Source: Reticulitermes lucifugus (lineage: Eukaryota > Arthropoda > Insecta > Blattodea > Rhinotermitidae). Taken from it: a stretch of 38,429 bases of DNA. The stretch is from positions 1 to 38,429 of the forward strand of contig JAKCWW010005011.1 in assembly GCA_026260175.1 (NCBI GenBank), read 5' to 3'. Shown one piece after another: positions 9,890-19,869 of this stretch (positions are counted from its first letter, which is position 1; each line of letters starts with the position of its first letter). The notes under the pieces were generated by a model that did not search any database, was not told where the DNA came from, and worked only from the letters and a program-made list of their open reading frames with translations. Both the position numbers and the translations under genes were made by a program.

Positions 9890-11540
9890 CCTTCGCCATG
9901 TTCACGAAACCCTACAATCAGACTCCATTCTGGGCCATTTCAAACCAAGCCACGTCTAGGATATATTTTATACTACCTCCCTGTCTGTCTGGTCTCCGAA
10001 ATTTTCCACATCCTAGATGCATTTAGTGAAACAAAAATTAGTATGATTCGTAGCCGAATGGATGGTATATATACCACATGTCTAATTCTCTGTTTAATCA
10101 CGTTCATGAAATTAACTGAAGAATACAAATTAAAAACTTCTTGATGTAATACCTTCATTAAGCTGTTACTTCATCTCTCTCCACGGCACGTGGTCTCAAG
10201 CCGATCCCTCGGATTACTTGCAGTTTCTTGCACAAGAATGGGACGGCGAAGGTAGTGTGCCATGCTTGCGGGCAAGAGACAGGCCGTAATGACCCGCCAC
10301 TGGGACGAGAAGAGTAAAATGAAGATCTGGAGATGTGCCACGCAGGGGCTCTGTGCCAAGCCCCATACCGTGCAGGTCAGAGAGAAGAAATTGTTGACGA
10401 GAAAAAAATTAACCTCTACCAACCTCGGAGGGGAAGGAATTGGCAAAGTTAAATTTGGCGAAGTGATGTGGAGTTTTATTTCTTCATCACCATAAAATAA
10501 CGAGTTATTTTCTGATTTTGTTCTTATGTATATCAGTGCAGTGACGTCTGTGCCTTTCATTGATGTATATATAATCTGTTTGGGCCACGTCTGTCACCGC
10601 GTCAGGAACAAATTATCGACTGACTTACTCACAAATTGAAAATAATTTTGACGGAAAGGCTAAGTGAATGATTCATTGATTGTCCTTCTGACGAGCTAAG
10701 TCAGCGTCGGAATTGTTTATTCAGATGCCATTTAACTGGATTACTTTGTATACTGCTATTGTTTATCGGGATATTCGGTAGTTATTCCTTTATTCAAGAA
10801 ATTGTCTTTAGTTGAACTCTGAAAGTTAATCTCATTCATCAGAGAAGTTGTCCACTGGATGCTGTCTTGAATCCTGAGATTCGTTTTTAATATAATCCTT
10901 CCTTGCAGCATTGTTTTTCTCAGAGCGTTCTCACTGTAGGCCTGTGAGTTTCCCCGTTACACTCTGCACTCGCAATGATGTCATGTTATGCAACGCCGAC
11001 TTACAAAATTATTTGTAAAATTAAATAAAATAAGCAAGTTATTTCAATTTTAATCCTACGTTATAGTACGTTTGTTTATGAAGGTGTGAAGTTAATATTC
11101 TGTACATAGGTTTTCCAGTTTTAATTTACGTAATATTGACCTATTTTAGGCCTGCAGATCATGGGGCTGGTCATGAAACGAATGCAAGTTGGTACCCCTG
11201 GGTATGGCGGCTTGTAGAAAGTCGATCGGAACGTGGATTAGATTTTATTTCTTTCTGGTGACATTTAAGGTGAATTTGTGGGATGAATAAAGGGATTAAT
11301 AACTTCTTATGGTGTAAAACTTCGGAAGTGAATATGCAGATTTTTTACTTAATGTCCTTACTGCACAAATTTATTGGTCTGTGACCTTTTGTTTCGGTAT
11401 TGTCGCCTGAGTTCATGCAAGTAGAATGTCTGCGTGACACGGAATGCCGTACGGTATTTCCGTAAGAGAACGCTGGCATTTCAATTGTAGTTATCCAACC
11501 CTATTAGACATGGTTGCTTAAAAAATCAGACGTCACGTCC
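9890..11540. other. Non-coding stretch; somewhat GC-richer block at 10190-10490
   Basis: Nothing firm is recognised. The block at 10190-10490 is richer in G and C than its surroundings and is open on both strands (minus 129 codons at 10171-10560, plus 77 codons at 10262-10495). Neither translation has a recognisable domain. It may be an old repeat. Confidence 0.4.
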
Positions 11541-11559
11541 CAATGGGTAGTACATTCTT

Positions 11560-11710
11560 TTTATTTTGGGTGTCCTGGTTTAGAAATCTCTTCAAGAAAA
11601 CCGGCTGTCCTGACGGAGGTTTAACAGTGCTATCTTCTGTTCCTGCAGGCAGAGTGCGGGACTTTAGACCAAATTGGGCCACGACCACTTCCTTTCACTT
11701 CATTTCCACA
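11560..11710 (+). repeat. SINE fragment, family E (copy 2)
   Basis: GGCTGTCCTGACGGAGGTTT, then CTGCAGGCAGAGTGCGGGAC, then GGGCCACGACCACTTCCTTT. This order (GGCTGTCCTGA, GGCA..GCCGGGAC, GGCCACGACCGCTTCCTTCC) is, from memory, the body and tail of a tRNA-derived SINE common in insects. The tRNA-like head has mostly decayed (TGGTTTAGAAATCTC). Confidence 0.6.
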
Positions 11711-11794
11711 TCGTTATTTATTAGTCATCCAGTTATTCAACGCTGAAGACTATAGACTGAATTTGTTGACAGTGTCATTAAACAAACCACAGGC

Positions 11795-12012
11795 TAAATA
11801 AATAAATAAATATAAAGGTAAAGAGAGAGGGTAAAGTTGTCCTTGTCCGCGCCATGAAGTCATGGGAGTGGGAGGGGGGGGACAGACGTATAGCTCCACT
11901 CAGTCTAAACCACGGCGCTAGATGCAGATGACTCGTCAACATCGCGCCTCTGCCGTTTGACCCACGGGAACGAACCCCGGTACCCACTGAATAGGAAGCT
12001 CGGTGGGTCCCA
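11795..12012 (-). mobile_element. SINE C (copy 2), head missing
   Basis: On the + strand: GGTAAAGTTGTCCTTGTCC, GCGCCATGAAGTCATGG, ATAGCTCCACTCAGTCTAAA, GCGCTAGATGCAG, GTTTGACCCACGGGAACGAA, AATAGGAAGCTCGGTGGGTC. It aligns segment by segment with 16870-17060 and 21690-21840. The tRNA-like head is absent. AAATAAATAAAT runs flank both sides (11798-11810 and 12016-12028); these may be the simple tail and a target duplication. Confidence 0.8.
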
Positions 12013-12064
12013 GTGAAATAAATAAATGATAATTAGATAATGCCGGAATAATTAAAAGAGTTAT

Positions 12065-12190
12065 GTTATTCAATCGTGCTTTGGAGGTCTCGGATTCTAA
12101 TCTCCGGCTGGAGACATTGTTTTGATTGAAGTTGCTTGTGGTTTTCCTCAGTCGCTCCCACCAAAGGCAAGGCGCTTGCACATTCAGAAT
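12065..12190 (+). repeat. Possible tRNA-SINE relic
   Basis: GGTCTCGGATTCTAATCTCC resembles a decayed B box, followed by TGTGGTTTTCCTCAGTCGC and AAAGGCAAGGCGC, phrases of the type seen in insect SINE bodies. No second copy in the window confirms it. Confidence 0.3.
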
Positions 12191-12194
12191 GTTC

Positions 12195-12685
12195 CATATG
12201 CATTTGACAGTTGTGTTTTATGTGTTAGCTGAGTTCATAATTTGGACGTGCATCGGCAGGTACTTGTTTTTTATATTACGCTAAGTTTGAGTCTGTTTCC
12301 AAATGCAGTGCTAATTTAAAAGAACGTATCGAGCGACGCACCTGAAGATAAATGGTCTAGCCGCGGTATAATCTGTTTACAAGAGACCGGCAAAGCAACG
12401 AAACGGAACGCCAATGAACCGTCGACATCTCTGAAGAAACATGTGATTTTATTGAGAAGATCCACAGTTCTAAGAAGTCAAGTACCAGAACCAAATGATT
12501 AACGCTGTCTGGTATGTGAAACTGTGAGAACCGTAAATTTTGCACCGGTACAAATTTCAAGAGATCAGTGGCGATTCCTGTAGACATGAATGTGACCCTT
12601 CCAATTCCACAAAATGGCGGGTGGTGTCTTAATTGCTGTTAGTTTCTCGAGGAGGACTTTGCTGCTCTAAACCATAAAGTCAATA
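12195..12685. other. Non-coding stretch, nothing recognised
   Basis: A 76-codon minus-strand ORF (12357-12587) lacks a domain. No repeat family was identified. Confidence 0.4.
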
Positions 12686-12694
12686 GGAAGTATA

Positions 12695-12975
12695 GAAACG
12701 CATAACGATGGGAACAGAGAGTAAGAGAGACAACAGTAAGATCGGAAAGAATGAAACTGAAGAAGAAAATACAAGAGGAAATAATGCAAAGGGAAGGAGT
12801 GTAAAAAGAAGCAGGAAGTAAATCAGAAATAGGGATAGAAGAGGGGTGAAAGAGCCAAAACTAAGAAGCAGCTGAAGCAAGAAAGAGATAAATAGGAAGA
12901 GCGAAACAAGAAAGAAAGCTATAGGAACGAAGGAAAGGAAAGAAGAATAGGAGAAACAACGATAAGGAGACGGAA
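12695..12975. repeat. Long purine-rich tract
   Basis: About 280 bases in which the + strand is overwhelmingly A and G, with motifs such as AAGAAAG and GGAAGAG and no fixed period. The minus-strand ORF over it (12680-12880) reads Leu/Phe/Ser-rich only because of composition. Confidence 0.75.
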
Positions 12976-13104
12976 CTCAGCGTGCAGAGTTGGTCGCCAC
13001 GCTGTGACAAATCTCTACCTTTGTCTTTCTCTGTATCTAACTTGTCTCTTCCGCAGACTTCTTCACCGGTATGCCCGTAACTTCAGTGTAAGTATATAAA
13101 TATA

Positions 13105-13519
13105 TACAGATAACTCTCGATCTGCGCCGGTCCAATTTGCGCCGATTCAGAATAACGCCGATTTTGAAACCAGGAGGTCAAAAAGTGAAAAAAATATATA
13201 TTTTACTATTATTTATAACGTTTTGCAATTTTTCTCATACTGCTTATACTAAATCGTAATTCTTACATCGCTGATGTAAGAGGAAGAGGAGGAAAGAGAG
13301 GAAGAAGAACTTCCTCTACTTGCAATGAAGACAAGCGATCTCTGCGAGATTGACCACGACTGGGAGCGGAGTGCTACAGCGAAGAGGAGCGTTATGGCAT
13401 CCATGAGGCCTTATCATGAAATTTTGATAGAACGAAAGAAGAAATCACGAAAGTCCACACTGCAAGCTTTCTTAAAACAACGTGACGATCCTCAACCAGG
13501 GACTTCGTCAGAGAACTGA
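13105..13519 (+). pseudogene. Pogo/Tigger-like transposon remnant, internally deleted
   Basis: TA followed by CAGATAACTCTCGATCTGCG at 13105-13126 looks like a target site plus the start of a pogo/Tigger-type terminal repeat, with repeated GCGCCG motifs inside it. About 200 bases on, an open frame (usable from about 13273, ATG at 13325, stop at 13519) encodes a charged region: acidic EEEE, then YHEILIERKKKSRKSTLQAF and LKQRDDPQPGTSSEN. A basic helix followed by STLQAFL near the end resembles the C-termini of pogo/Tigger transposases. The DNA-binding and DDE catalytic parts are absent and a clear right-hand terminal repeat was not found. Assignment rests on pattern memory. Confidence 0.4.
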
Positions 13520-13524
13520 CGCTG

Positions 13525-15215
13525 CTTCATTACGCCATTGCCGGTTGTAAGTGTACAAAATATATTTTTTAAAGTAGATCTGTTTCTAAGGTAGGGAGAA
13601 ATCGTATAATATCTGCAGAAACGCTCAGTACTTTACTGGAAAAAATATTCTAGAATTTAACATTTAGGGAGAATAACAGAGCGGACTTGCCTGAAATGTT
13701 ACGCTGTGTAGACATTTCCTAACTTATTATTACATTAAGGACGTACGATTTGTACAATAGAAAAGCAGGTATTATGAGTTACGCCCGGAACTGCTTGTTG
13801 AAGGCACTACGAAAAGGAGGCATTGTAATTTCCTCGCAGAAATCCTTTGTATTATTTTCCACTTGAAGATCTCAAACCTTTGTTACTGTAAGACTTAACT
13901 AGTTCTCAAAGGCACGCCTGCCCCAACTCTCTGAATAATTCCAGTGCGTATTAAATGATTACCACACTTCAATCCTCTTGAGGGGCATAGTACAGGACAT
14001 TAACTTGCGGCGAAAGTACTTCCTGTGCAGAACTTAAATTGTTAATCAAACAAGGTGGTCCTTAGTAATCGTCAACATTACGATTCTCCAAACTAGGACG
14101 CAATACACTGCGCGAGATAAGTACATAAGATTTCGAATTAACCTTCTGCTTCCATCTTCAGGGTAGAAGGGGCACCGTGATGATGGAGACAATACTTCAC
14201 TAAAGAACGTTGGTCATATCACTGAAGTCCATAATCCTGATGCTCACCTCTCTAGGAACTTCAAATCCCTCAACACTAAACCGAAACGTCTGTAGAAGAT
14301 ACCAAGGTGATTCTTTTGGCAATTTGTCATCTCATCTCCACAGTAATTCCAGGAATGCTATGTACTTCAGAAGGCATCACAGTTTATGCTGTTGGTCGCC
14401 GGCTTGTCACGGTGTCCATATAGGACTTTTTGGTGACAACAGTGACACGGGCAGATTTTACTGTAGGGCTGTCGGTCTTCCTCAGCATGTCGGTATTAAT
14501 ACCAGTCCTCCATTCCATCTGTCACCGTTCTGAGGTTGTGACAGTCTTTACCAGCCAGTAGCTTGTCATATCATTGACCCTTTATTTGACAGACATGTAT
14601 TTTTTGTATGGATATGGACACGTGGATTACTTTGACGTGTATGGACATTTATTACGTGGTCAGTTCTGTTTGCTACTTAACGTTTATACTCTGCACTTAT
14701 GTTGTAAACGTGCACCACGTTTTGAAACGGACCTGTGGGAAGACATGTCCTTGCATCAGCCACGTGTCGTAAAGCAGGATGCCAAAAGTAAAACGAGGCT
14801 TCATTCGGGTTGTATTTTTATCGGCAGCTTCCTTCGGGATATTTATGTGCTGCAACAACTTCTCTGTCGTACCCCTGCCCTTCGCTCAGCTTCCAGCTCT
14901 GAAGTTTTAAGTAATCGTTGTGGAGACTGCTGCTACTGGCACTTACTGACATCTGTCGGAATTTTTATAGATCTAGAAATTAAATAGTGTATATATTTGA
15001 AGTAGCTGATCAACCGACGAATACGCTATGTCCATAGTCTTGCATTAAAGTTTGGAATATAAGCGAACAAAAGGCCCGACAATATGCATAAATAACGCAG
15101 CGTGGGAAAGTCATTGTAATTTGTGCACTGGATTTAAGGTGACAGTAATGTTAGGCGTGTGCATATGTGCGTTGTCTGTGCTAGACATGTAACAGTGTAC
15201 TTCAATACATTGACT
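13525..15215. other. Non-coding stretch with two unassigned ORFs
   Basis: ORFs of 107 codons (14210-14533) and 137 codons (14574-14987) lie close together on the + strand in different frames. The second is rich in Cys, Leu and Tyr and has no recognisable domain. No splice-flanked exon or known repeat was identified; both ORFs may be chance or an old unrecognised repeat. Confidence 0.35.
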
Positions 15216-15461
15216 ACGTGTTATTCATGAGGTACCTGTTTGATTTAATGTATCTAGGCCTGCAAATATTAACATTTATTTTATTTGTTGAGGGCGTCCC
15301 TGAAGATGAATGTACAAAAACGCGTGACAGCAGTATTACTTCGAATCGAAGGAAGGAATTCGAAAACATTAAAAAAAATTACAGACGTCGACTGACCGAC
15401 ACATCATTTCGTGATTTGCACAATGATAAAATATATGGGAATATTATGGACACTGTGTGTA

Positions 15462-15640
15462 ATATACGTGGACCACCCAGCCTCCTGTTCAGTGGCTCTT
15501 GGGGATCTTTCCCCTGTGATAAATTGGCTGGGGCGTGAAGCTAGCAACTCACCTCCATCTAATGCCGGTTTAATGAGTGGAGCTGTACCTTCACACGCCC
15601 ATATGCCTTCATGGTGTCGATTTCTTTAACGGCACTTTGT
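15462..15640 (+). mobile_element. SINE C (copy 3), 3' part
   Basis: CCACCCAGCCTCCTGTTCAG, TGGGGCGTGAAGCTAGC, CACCTCCATCTAATGCCGG, GAGTGGAGCTGTACCTTCAC, CATATGCCTTCATGG. This is the sense orientation of the body seen reversed at 11795-12012. Translation gives GPPSLLFSGSWGSFP, a string familiar from spurious insect gene models, and it accounts for the end of the 106-codon ORF at 15218-15538. Confidence 0.82.
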
Positions 15641-15744
15641 TAGATGGTTTAGTGTGTATTTCTGTAATTAGTTACGGCAGTTTCCTTTTCTGATGCAAAG
15701 TCATGAACAGCGTCGAACTTGTCGCTGAGTGGATTGGATGGCGC

Positions 15745-16175
15745 ACTGTACTTCTTGAGAAGATGATCGTTGCTTAGCTTGTCACGAAATTCCCAGCATT
15801 TTATTGAATCGGAGGGTTCATTACCATGTTCACTAGAACCTTCCACTTGAACCTTACCCATGCCAGATGGATCCAGTCCTCGCCCTCCCATACTATTTCT
15901 TTAAGATCCATTTTAATATTACTCTCCCATCTACGCCTTAGTCTTGAAAGTGGTCTCTTTACTTCAGGTTTCACCATCAAAACTCTCTATGCATTTGTGT
16001 ACTCTCCCATGCTTTCATTATGCCTCGCCCCATCATCGTTAATTTTATTAATATCATAATGCTTGACTCGGAGCTGAAATCTTGAAGCTTCGCAATATGC
16101 CATTTTCTCAGATATCTTGTTACTTCGTACCTCTTACGCCTAAATACCTTCCTCAACACCCTGTTCTTGAACAGC
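15745..16175 (-). pseudogene. Non-LTR retrotransposon C-terminal fragment (copy R2), frameshifted
   Basis: The minus-strand translation starts with FKNRVLRKVFRRKRYEVTRY and continues through a decayed middle. It shifts frame before a region matching the R1 and R4 DNA that encodes [13 protein letters not shown]. The DNA at 15816-15900 (GAGGGTTCATTACCATGTTC, TGCCAGATGGATCCAGTCC) aligns with 7789-7860 and 27151-27215. Several frameshifts make it inactive. Confidence 0.65.
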
Positions 16176-16389
16176 ATCATCCTATGGTTTTTCCTTAATT
16201 TGAGACACCGGGCTGTGCGCCATTATAAAACGGCTACTTAGCGAAATAACCAGTGCAGTAGTTCAGTACCTCCTCTAGAATTTGATAGTTTTTCAGCAAG
16301 GCAAGTTAGCTACTGCAGTGTGAAACCAGAAGATTTATTCACAATGGCCAGCAGTGGCCCCTATCTTGAACCAAATTAACTCAGTCTGT

Positions 16390-16660
16390 TCATATCGATT
16401 TCAATGTGAACCTCCGATCTCCGTCTAGGTCTCCCAAGTGATGTAATTTCTTGAATTTTCCCTGCTAAAACTTTGTATGCATTTGTCCCCTCCTCGATGC
16501 TCGCTACACGCTCCCCTCATTATCATCGTCGTTTATTTAACTGCCCCAAATATCGCACTTAGACTACACAGTATGTTACTGGTTATTACGTAAGTTTCTC
16601 AAAATTTTCTTGTGTCTCAGTATTTTCTTCAGCACTCTGCTTAAGCGCACTCAGTTTTGG
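16390..16660 (-). pseudogene. Non-LTR retrotransposon C-terminal fragment (copy R3)
   Basis: The minus-strand DNA at 16400-16490 reads VASIEEGTNAYKVLAGKI and then SLGRPRRRSEVHI. This corresponds to the ARM..NAYRVLVGK and LGRPRRRWED segment of the same LINE tail. Sequence further along (16500-16660) is heavily mutated. R2 and R3 lie in the same orientation about 210 bp apart. Confidence 0.6.
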
Positions 16661-16664
16661 AGGT

Positions 16665-16850
16665 GTTCGGTTCTCACGGTAATTAATATAGAGATTTCGG
16701 CTTTTTAGGATTTTGCAATGTATAGTTTGATAGTTTCCTCCGATGGCTTGATTAGTGCCCACCATCTACTCAGGGTCACGTCGCTCTCCCCCAATGAAAA
16801 TCTGTCGCACCGCCGTACACAAGAACGGTTAAAAACCTATAGTCTGTTTT
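16665..16850. other. Unassigned interval
   Basis: No recognisable repeat or coding segment between R3 and SINE C copy 4. Confidence 0.35.
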
Positions 16851-16861
16851 ATCTTTATGTT

Positions 16862-17140
16862 TTTTGGTAGGGCAGAAAGGTAAATTTGGTCCTTGGCCTC
16901 GCCATAAAAGCATTAGGTGGAGTAAAGGTATAGCTCCACTTATTCTTAACCTCGGAACTAGATGGAAGTGAGTGGTTAACGTCACTCACCGGCCGCTTTA
17001 CCCCTGGGAAAGTATGCTCTTACCCATCGAATAGGAGGCTGGGTTGACCCCAGAGCCGGTTTGGACTTTTGGGAGCAGAGATAAACCTCTTGTCCCTACC
17101 TGGATACGAACCCCGGACCCGCCACCAACTCGTAACTAGT
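16862..17140 (-). mobile_element. SINE C (copy 4), near full length
   Basis: On the + strand: GGTAAATTTGGTCCTTGGCC, GCCATAAAAGCATTAGG, TATAGCTCCACTTATTCTTA, CGGAACTAGATGGAAGTGAG, CGAATAGGAGGCTGGGTTGA, GAGCAGAGATAAACCTCTTG, GGATACGAACCCCGGACC. The last segment is a B-box-like sequence in reverse. One of the more complete copies of the family. Confidence 0.85.
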
Positions 17141-17169
17141 CTTAATGTTACACACATTCCGTGCAGTTG

Positions 17170-17706
17170 CCTTACACATACAAGTTTCATTTCCAACTAC
17201 AGCACAAAGCAATTTGTACACTCCTACATGTTTCGGCTGCATATTGTAGCCATCATCAGGGGACCAATATTACAAAGACAAGCAGCGTATTGTACGTCAG
17301 CAAATTACCTTTTTACACAGCAGTCAGTCGCTATACAGGATCACTGAAATTATACATTAAAATACATGTATAGCATTAAAACATAGAACGTTAAAATGTA
17401 AAAGGCTCTGTCCAAACATCCTGCGGTATTAATTACCTCATGTTTTTGATGGAGCGGAGACCCAAGGCTTTGACACCTCATGTTTACTCCAAACATCCTG
17501 CGGTTGTTTGGAGTAAACATCAGGATCCTGTATAGTGACTGTTGTGCAAAAAGCTAATGTGTGTATGTTACCACTTACCGGCGTACAATACGCTGCTTAT
17601 GTCTTGTAATATTGGCTACCTGATGATGGCTACAATACGTCGCCGAAACATGTAGAAGCGTAAAAACTGTTTTGTGCAGTGGCTGGAAATAAAACGTGTA
17701 TATCGT
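17170..17706. repeat. Large inverted repeat with Penelope-like termini
   Basis: The left arm (about 17170-17346) and right arm (about 17521-17706) are reverse complements along most of their length. Matching blocks are CTACATGTTTCGGC, TATTGTAGCCATCATCAGG, CCAATATTACAA, GCAGCGTATTGTACG and CTATACAGGATC. The central 170 bp hold a perfect hairpin. Each arm, read outward, contains CTGATGATGGCT followed by GCCGAAACATGTAG, a motif recurring in this window. Penelope-like elements often have terminal repeats in inverted orientation, so this may be a pair of such termini, or a foldback DNA transposon. There is no transposase or reverse transcriptase inside. Confidence 0.75.
17480..17520. repeat. Perfect 15-bp hairpin
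   Basis: ATGTTTACTCCAAAC (17480-17494) is the exact reverse complement of GTTTGGAGTAAACAT (17506-17520), with an 11-base loop. TCCAAACATCCTGCGGT occurs twice, at 17411-17427 and 17488-17504, so the loop side arose from a local duplication. Confidence 0.95.
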
Positions 17707-17737
17707 AAATAGTCGTTATACCGACTAAGCTAGTTTT

Positions 17738-17790
17738 TTCTTTTTTCTTTTTTTTCGTCCTTTCTTTCTTTCTTTCGTTCTTTCTTCACG
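17738..17790. repeat. (TTTC)n pyrimidine microsatellite
   Basis: Imperfect TTTC repeats interrupted by CG dinucleotides. Confidence 0.85.
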
Positions 17791-17989
17791 GAAAGATAAA
17801 TAGGCCTTTCCGTAGCGATGCGTACTTCTGCTGATTGAGTTGTAATCTGCTTTCGGAAACAAAAGTTATTTCTTAGAGGTCTGGAATTCCTGCGGCGGTA
17901 ACTGACATAGAGGTCTTCTGTGATGTATTGTGGCGTATTCTGTTAGACACGTACCAGTGTTTCGGAGGAATTTTTTGCTGCCATCTTGT

Positions 17990-18185
17990 TGGTACAGGTC
18001 AGAAGAGTTAAGAAACTAGAGGAAAGGAATGATGTGGATATAGCGACTGTGTTCTGATCGATCATTCTACCCCAAAGACGGAGGCGGTATGTACGTCCGA
18101 AACGTTGTAATTTTTGAACAGACAACACAGTGCCACTTCCCAGAAGACCCCATTTTTGTGTCTTCCTAAATATAACTTTATTGAT
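17990..18185 (+). repeat. CCGAAACGTTG-family terminal fragment
   Basis: AAAGACGGAGGCGGTATG, then GTCCGAAACGTTGTAATT, then GTGCCACTTCCCAGAAGACC. The order (GA(A/T)GA..GG, CCGAAACGTTG, CCAGAAGACC) is the same as at 2412-2545 and 5872-5950. Probably the end of a Penelope-like or related retroelement. Confidence 0.5.
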
Positions 18186-18189
18186 CATT

Positions 18190-19310
18190 TCATGTATGAA
18201 TTTCTTGGACTTTGTTCGTACTCTTTGTTATAAAGGGCAGACGTAAGCTTTTGTGTAGCAGGGTTGCGAAAGGGATAAGATTCTTCGAATTGTCAGTTAC
18301 CGGTACTGTTTAACAATCTACAAGGCATTAGATCGCACTTTCTGGAGAACTCGCTTTGGCAGAGTCTATGGACCTGTTAGAAGACAGACTACGCAACGAA
18401 TGGCGACGTAACATTCTTTAAAGACTTAAATCTTTGTCCTAGACTTGTGTTCAGTATGTACCCACTTCGATTCTCCTCTGGGACACATACCGTTCTGAGG
18501 TTTCTCTTGCTTTTCTGTATTACCTCCAGGCAAATCCCAGGATAGTGCCTCTCTTACGTCACGGTTGCTTCCGTCCAAAGTTTCTGCCGTCAACGCTGCT
18601 CTGAGATCCTGTCATAAAATAAACTGCGAATTCTCCGTGACGCCCGTGGTAAGAGGCATCCACAGGCGGTGCTTGTTGGTAACTGACGCCATTTGAATTG
18701 AACTGAGGCAGTGTTATTAATAGTGTTCGCTGCCAGAGACGTATGCATCCACCTGCTTGTTTCATAACAGTACATAAAAACTGTGAACTGCCCACAGTTT
18801 TGTGTCACATAAAAAGTAGCTTAAGTTATATTCTGTCCGATTAACTACTGGCTCATAAAATCATCATAATACCATCAAATCAAGTATAAATTGTGGTGTG
18901 TGTTGCTGGTTTAAGGCTCGTACAGCATGAATGAAATGAAGAACACAATACATATCGTATTGGGGTTCTCATAACAGTGAATGTTACGATTGAAGCCTGC
19001 GTGGACGTGACACTGTTTGGTTTGTCATAGAGGCACTGACGTAGGAGGGTCCTGCTGTGTGTATCTTCACGATTGAAGACAAGGGTACGTTCGCTCTGTC
19101 TCTTGAGTAGTTAGGTTTTTCAAGAGTCGAGCCGTTTTCGAGAAATTTAATGACGTTTTATTTGATCAGCGGTTACTGTGGCAGCTATGTTGGTCCTAGA
19201 GGGAGAAAAATTATAGCGCTGTACAACTGTACAACTTTCGTCCTATTTCTCTCGTAACCAAGTTTAATCAACGTCCGATAAGTTGTTTCGGAACAGAAAC
19301 ATGCTGGCAC
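18190..19310. other. Non-coding stretch, one short hairpin
   Basis: No coding exon was recognised. The minus-strand ORFs at 18559-18808 (72 and 78 codons) have no domain. A perfect 9-bp hairpin, AAAACTGTG / CACAGTTTT with a 7-base loop, lies at 18777-18801; it may be chance. Confidence 0.45.
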
Positions 19311-19316
19311 NNNNNN
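19311..19316. other. Assembly gap (6 N)
   Basis: Six unknown bases directly followed by a C run (CCCCCCCCGCCCCC). A short gap beside a C homopolymer suggests an unresolved G/C tract. The 88-codon minus-strand ORF across it (19185-19451) is unreliable. Confidence 0.99.
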
Positions 19317-19479
19317 CCCCCCCGCCCCCTCCAACAGACGGATGCCCATGTCCTCCACGCCGTTATCAGTTCGCTGTATGTTTGTGCACGAAAGATAAAC
19401 AAGCGTGCAAGGCACATTCTGTAAACACATTGATTTCATCTGTGTAAGCATAATATAAATTTATTCGATATGATGCAGT

Positions 19480-19560
19480 AGGTGTGGTAGATTGGTGCGT
19501 CCGAAACATTGATACATATCTAACAGACCACAAGGCCTCACATCGAATAAAGTAACAGTC
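19480..19560 (+). repeat. Possible CCGAAAC-family fragment
   Basis: GGTGCGTCCGAAACATTGA followed by TAACAGACCACAAGGCCTCA resembles the motif region of the copy at 18085-18110 and a phrase near 18312-18337 (TTTAACAATCTACAAGGCAT). Weak. Confidence 0.3.
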
Positions 19561-19814
19561 TTCATAGTCGAAACCTTAAATCTGAAATCACATAGGATTC
19601 ACGAACTTTAAAATTGTGATTGCAGCTGTGTAATGACTTTAGAGTGAAGGCACGCACTGTGCTAGATGTGAAACAGTCTGTGTACCGGGTGTGTCAAAAT
19701 CAAGTCAAAATTACAGGGGATCTTCAAGATATCGCACTGGGTAAAGACTACCGTAGCGAAAATGTGTAGTCGTATGTTTATTTGTAGAAATATGTACACA
19801 AACACGAAGACACG

Positions 19815-19862
19815 ACGTGTGTGTGTGTGTGTGTGCGTGTGCGCGCGCGTGTCTGTGTCTTT
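19815..19862. repeat. (TG)n/(CG)n microsatellite
   Basis: TG dinucleotides passing into a CG run and back; the same composition as the array at the window start, in the opposite strand sense. It produces the Thr/His run of the minus-strand ORF at 19662-19868. Confidence 0.95.
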
Positions 19863-19869
19863 ACACATA

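Noticed and set aside
15218..15538. 106-codon + strand ORF with an N-terminal hydrophobic stretch
   Set aside because: The last third (GPPSLLFSGSWGSFP) is a SINE C translation, and the start is unremarkable AT-rich sequence without a supporting motif.
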